Origin: Gammaproteobacteria bacterium
GTDB lineage: Bacteria > Pseudomonadota > Gammaproteobacteria > Xanthomonadales > Wenzhouxiangellaceae
Reading direction: 5' to 3'
NCBI GenBank assembly: GCA_021772985.1
Contig: JAJFKX010000020.1
Coordinates: 427,997 to 491,996 of the forward strand
DNA length: 64,000 nucleotides
Part shown: one piece after another, positions 61,067 to 64,000 of the stretch
Numbering within the stretch: the stretch's first letter is position 1
How the letters are laid out: each line of letters starts with the position of its first letter
Notes under the pieces: model-generated
Seen by the model: the letters and a program-made list of their open reading frames with translations, nothing else
Databases searched by the model: none
What the model was told of the DNA's origin: nothing
Translations under genes and position numbers: made by a program

Positions 61067-63079
61067 TTATTCAAAGGTGGCAAAGCCCAGCTCATGCAGA
61101 ATTTCGTCCGGGCGGTACAAAGTATTGTCCTTAACTACGACACGCACCCGGTGCAGATCGTTGATATCTTCCAAAGGATTGCCATCGATGATTAACAAGT
61201 GTGCCCGATAGTTTGGCGCTACCCGGCCAAGCCGTTGGTCCATACCCAAATGCTGTGCGGAATCCAGTGTTGCTGAGCGCAGCACGGCTGCCGCCGGGAT
61301 GCCCGCTTCAACGTAAAATGCCAGTTCACGAATCAAGGCCATACCCGGCAGGCCATTATCCGTTCCCGGCAATATCCGGACTCCCCGTTCATGCAATAGC
61401 TTAACCATTTGTTTGGTGGCATCACCGGCAGCCTGATAAGCCTGTTGATTACCTGCATTAAAGCCTTCAGAACTGATCATGCCGCGCCTCACCAATGCAG
61501 GCAATTGCTCGGCGATTGGCTTAAACACCGCTGTAACCTCACCCGGCTGGTTATAAAACATATCCAGAAAAATACCCAGGGTAGGATCATGGGCAACATT
61601 TTTGTCGACCATCAGATCAACAAACTCAGACACTTCTTCCGACTGCAAATTGATTGACTGAGCCCGCTCACCCACCTCGGTAAAGCGCTTGGGCGTACGT
61701 GTGTCAATATCCCTTGCACCCAGAAAATTCAGGAAAATCATGTTGATATGGGTAATTTCATCAAACCCCACATTGACTGCATCTGCAGCACTCATACCGG
61801 AAGGGATATGCCCCAGCACAGTCAGACCCAGGCTGTGTGCACGATCCACCATCGGTTTTACCCAGTCTGGCTCAATCGAGCTGTACAATTTGATACCCCG
61901 GAAACCAAGCTGGGCGTAGAAGTCAACGTAGCCCAGTGCCTCTTCCAAATTCTCCGCAAGTCTGCCGGTAGGGGCGGCAAACTCGCTTTTTTTGTCAATA
62001 AAGCCCATGGCATGAATATCTGGTGCGGCGATATTGCCACCGGCTATGGCCTGTTGGGCACGCACAATATATTCAGGGTTATTGGCCATATCACGGACAT
62101 TGGTAACCCCTTGCGCCAGGTAGTTAAAATAAGAACCCGGCTGAATATGTGCATGCATGTCCCACAATGCGGGCATTACAAATCCACCCTCGGCATCAAC
62201 TACCTCTATCTGCTCAGGTATTTCGACTGCACCGGGATACACTGCAGTAACCCGGCCACCCATAATAAACACCGTGCTGTCAGCGGTGACGGATCCGTCT
62301 GCTGGGTCAAACAAGTTGGCATTGGTGATCGCCAGTAATCCCTCTATAGGATGGCTTATATTTGCCGAAAAGCGTTGAATATATTCATCTGTCTGCTGTT
62401 CCTGCTGCTGTTTCAGCAAATCAATGTGCTGTGACAGACCAGCAGGCGTCATCCCGAACCAGCCGGCATCAAAACCAAACAATTCAAGCTGCTCATCCAG
62501 CCAGATAAAATCGGGCATTGCCCGCAGACCGTTGACTGCATACAGGGTAATTTTTTTACCGCCGTCATCAGTGTTTATCTGCTCACTGAGCACGGCTTCG
62601 ATGGTGGCCTCACCGGAAGGCAGCAACGGCAGTTTGCCGTCTGCATCCTGTAGGATCGCCCTGGCCAGAATCGCGGAATATTCAGGTGACCAGCTTTCCG
62701 GCAGATAGAAGCTGTCACCATCAGAAGCCTGATTACCCTGCTCTATCGAAGACTGCCACCGTGCCCGGCCATTTTCTACTTTGAATGTTTCGTTGATCTC
62801 ACCTTTGAGGTAATTAACCCCGGTTGATTCGAACATCACCGGAATACCTTGATCATTCAACCTGACAACAGTTGTGGTATCCGGTCCACGGCCGCGGTCG
62901 TTGAACTCAAAAGTAAAAGTGCGCTGGCCGTCATCGGCAATGGTGACCACCTGGGTGCCGGAAGGCTCACCGATGGTCAGCCATTGGTATTCCAGGGTTT
63001 GTGCTGCACTGATTGGGGTGCTGAGCAATAAGCAACTGAATAGAAAAGCAGTTAGACGAATGTGTCGCATAGTGGTCAT
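61067..63079 (-). CDS. Secreted amidohydrolase
   Basis: About 670 residues from ATG 63079 with a signal peptide (RLTAFLFSCLLLSTPISAAQ); ATG 63070 and 63103 are alternatives. Residues about 20-220 form an N-terminal beta-rich domain. The amidohydrolase TIM barrel carries the metal motif LWDMHAHIQPG (H-x-H), a probable carboxylated Lys in FRGIKLYSS, LTVLGHIPSGMSA, DEITHINMIF and the final Asp in ILPGTDNGLPG. The substrate is unknown; prolidase- or imidazolonepropionase-like relatives are common among secreted ones. Confidence 0.87.
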   Translation of the reverse strand: MTTMRHIRLTAFLFSCLLLSTPISAAQTLEYQWLTIGEPSGTQVVTIADDGQRTFTFEFNDRGRGPDTTTVVRLNDQGIPVMFESTGVNYLKGEINETFKVENGRARWQSSIEQGNQASDGDSFYLPESWSPEYSAILARAILQDADGKLPLLPSGEATIEAVLSEQINTDDGGKKITLYAVNGLRAMPDFIWLDEQLELFGFDAGWFGMTPAGLSQHIDLLKQQQEQQTDEYIQRFSANISHPIEGLLAITNANLFDPADGSVTADSTVFIMGGRVTAVYPGAVEIPEQIEVVDAEGGFVMPALWDMHAHIQPGSYFNYLAQGVTNVRDMANNPEYIVRAQQAIAGGNIAAPDIHAMGFIDKKSEFAAPTGRLAENLEEALGYVDFYAQLGFRGIKLYSSIEPDWVKPMVDRAHSLGLTVLGHIPSGMSAADAVNVGFDEITHINMIFLNFLGARDIDTRTPKRFTEVGERAQSINLQSEEVSEFVDLMVDKNVAHDPTLGIFLDMFYNQPGEVTAVFKPIAEQLPALVRRGMISSEGFNAGNQQAYQAAGDATKQMVKLLHERGVRILPGTDNGLPGMALIRELAFYVEAGIPAAAVLRSATLDSAQHLGMDQRLGRVAPNYRAHLLIIDGNPLEDINDLHRVRVVVKDNTLYRPDEILHELGFATFE

Positions 63080-63218
63080 CTGTTGAACATCAGTGAACAT
63101 CATAGCGGTCGGCAAGCTCAAAGCAACAGCCGTTAGTCATGTGGCGTACCCTCATCAGCAGTATGGCTGGAACGCTTGTCGGTTTAGCTTCTACTGCTGA
63201 TGTGTTTGCGGGGCTGAA

Positions 63219-63246
63219 TTGACTGAATATACTTGCCTGTTATAAG
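63219..63246 (+). promoter_or_regulatory. Candidate sigma-70 promoter for a small ORF
   Basis: TTGACT (63219-63224), a 16-bp spacer and TATAAG (63241-63246), about 45 bp upstream of the ATG at 63292. Confidence 0.6.
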
Positions 63247-63291
63247 CTCAAAGCATATTAAATGTTCAAAACAAGGGATTAAGGAGGCACG

Positions 63292-63390
63292 ATGAAGCAT
63301 ATCATCGTGAAAAGTTGCGGAATATCCGCACACCAGCCAAATATCTGTTTTTATTCGCTTCGCCTTGACTGTTGGCAGTCGTCTTATTGA
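63292..63390 (+). CDS. Small ORF (32 aa) with strong ribosome-binding site
   Basis: This ORF runs ATG 63292 to TGA 63388-63390, with AAGGAGG located 4-5 nt before the start and a near-consensus promoter at 63219. The 32-residue peptide has three Cys and several aromatic residues and no obvious transmembrane stretch. It precedes a hypothetical gene at 63453 by 63 bp. It could be an unannotated small protein or a leader peptide; no family is recognised. Confidence 0.4.
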   Translation: MKHIIVKSCGISAHQPNICFYSLRLDCWQSSY

Positions 63391-63452
63391 TTGTGCGTGG
63401 GCTCAGTTTTCCTTTAAATCAAACTTATAAACAATTCAATTAGAGACTAACT

Positions 63453-63824
63453 ATGACACCTGATGAGATAGCGACACAAAATACAGCAGCACTTAGAGAA
63501 TACATTGATGATTTCTACGATGCCCTGAATAGCTACTTGGACAGTCCAAATAATAGGGAGGTCTGGTTTGGGAGATTAAGAGAACGATTGAATGAAATTC
63601 AAACCGAAGTAACCAATGCGGTTGCTCTTATCCATTCATGGGGCTATGCCCCGAATTACCCGGATGGTTGTCTGGACAGAATGCAACTGTACGGCGGCAC
63701 CATGACGGACCACTTCCTTCAGGAAATCCATCAAATTGGAAAACACCCTGAGGATCGGGACAGGGGATTAAGACGTATGGCAGAAGTAATTACGTTTATC
63801 AGTGATCCATATCACATGGGGTAA
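63453..63824 (+). CDS. Hypothetical protein
   Basis: A 123-residue soluble helical protein (AALREYIDDFYDALNSYLD, WFGRLRERLNEIQTEVTNAVALIHSWG). Not recognised. It lies between a small ORF and the left end of an insertion sequence, so it may belong to an accessory region. The start at ATG 63453 lacks a strong ribosome-binding site. Confidence 0.6.
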   Translation: MTPDEIATQNTAALREYIDDFYDALNSYLDSPNNREVWFGRLRERLNEIQTEVTNAVALIHSWGYAPNYPDGCLDRMQLYGGTMTDHFLQEIHQIGKHPEDRDRGLRRMAEVITFISDPYHMG

Positions 63825-63864
63825 ATAGATGGGAATCTGGCAAACAGTGGCTATGAATAATGGG

Positions 63865-64000
63865 TGGACCTCCTCAGTTTAACGGACACTCCAAAGAAGA
63901 GACAATATTGTCTCAAAGGAGTAACCGATGTCGAAACGAACACTATATACCCGTGAGTTCAAACTAGAAGCTGTACGTTTATTACAGACTGGTCAAAAAC
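63865..64000 (+). mobile_element. IS3-family insertion sequence, left end (cut by window)
   Basis: TGGACCTCCTCAGTTTAACGGACACTC resembles IS3-family terminal repeats, which often contain an AACGGACAC-like core. An orfA-type gene starts at 63928. The exact end (about 63865) is estimated by eye. A perfect 16-bp palindrome GAGACAATATTGTCTC (63899-63914) lies between the end and the gene. Confidence 0.7.
63928..64000 (+). CDS. IS3-family transposase OrfA, N-terminal part
   Basis: ATG 63928 has AAAGGAG 6 nt upstream. The visible 24 residues (SKRTLYTREFKLEAVRLLQT) match the HTH_Tnp_1 start of IS3/IS911 OrfA proteins. The gene runs past the window end. Confidence 0.85.
   Translation, partial: MSKRTLYTREFKLEAVRLLQTGQK

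Overview
This 64 kb stretch is chromosomal DNA of a gammaproteobacterium of moderate GC content, most likely from the Lysobacterales (Xanthomonadales) neighbourhood, for example a Marinicella-like marine lineage. The main evidence is a complete arginine operon of the Xanthomonas type: N-acetylornithine carbamoyltransferase, a fused N-acetylglutamate kinase/synthase and an M20 deacetylase. Supporting evidence is a divergent orn/rsgA pair, a fadE gene, and secreted proteins carrying short F-A-x-G-F-E-S-like motifs. The lineage is inferred from gene content; no rRNA is present.

Layout. 0-9 kb: secreted and membrane proteins (a truncated one, a DUF4105 protein, a Cys-rich protein, a YSC84-like lipoprotein), malate synthase A, CreD, and a secreted sugar-binding-like protein divergent from an AraC regulator. 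10-17.2 kb: the arginine operon argF'-argG-argE'-argBA-argC-argH, preceded by a 31-codon leader peptide with six Arg codons and an intrinsic terminator. 17.4-26.9 kb: small membrane proteins, a quinone-reductase-like flavoprotein, cupins, a GNAT enzyme, a GST-like protein, an M1 peptidase with its DUF6702-like partner, and a beta-propeller-like secreted protein. 26.9-31.7 kb: an Lhr-type helicase, a class I amidotransferase, a YqiB-like protein, and tRNA-Ala/tRNA-Glu behind a near-consensus promoter. 32-34.8 kb: an accessory islet with two secreted Cys-rich proteins, an unknown protein and long intergenic spaces. 34.8-41.4 kb: a TPR membrane protein, then an MNIO (DUF692)/DUF2063 RiPP-type operon with a Cys-rich candidate precursor and a ferritin-like protein. 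41.6-44 kb: a lipoprotein methyltransferase, orn and rsgA.

44-50.8 kb is the most striking region. Seven tandem paralogues (called A-G here) encode secreted Sel1-repeat-like proteins with a four-Cys domain, and six of them end in the same C-terminal tail, VELGELEIIED. Four are preceded by an ungapped 20-bp element (TACGAA...TTAGTAYTAM), and two carry an exact GTACTAA-N4-TTAGTAC palindrome. A degenerate fragment of rsgA lies between A and B, which records how the array began to expand. I do not recognise the family.

51-58.3 kb: a fatty-acid beta-oxidation operon (fadE, a FadN-type HAD/ECH fusion, a thiolase) and two small cytochromes c. 58.3-63.8 kb: a beta-lactamase-family hydrolase, a lamin-tail protein, an NTF2-like lipoprotein, a secreted amidohydrolase, a 32-codon ORF with its own promoter, and an unknown small protein. 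The window ends inside an IS3-type element.
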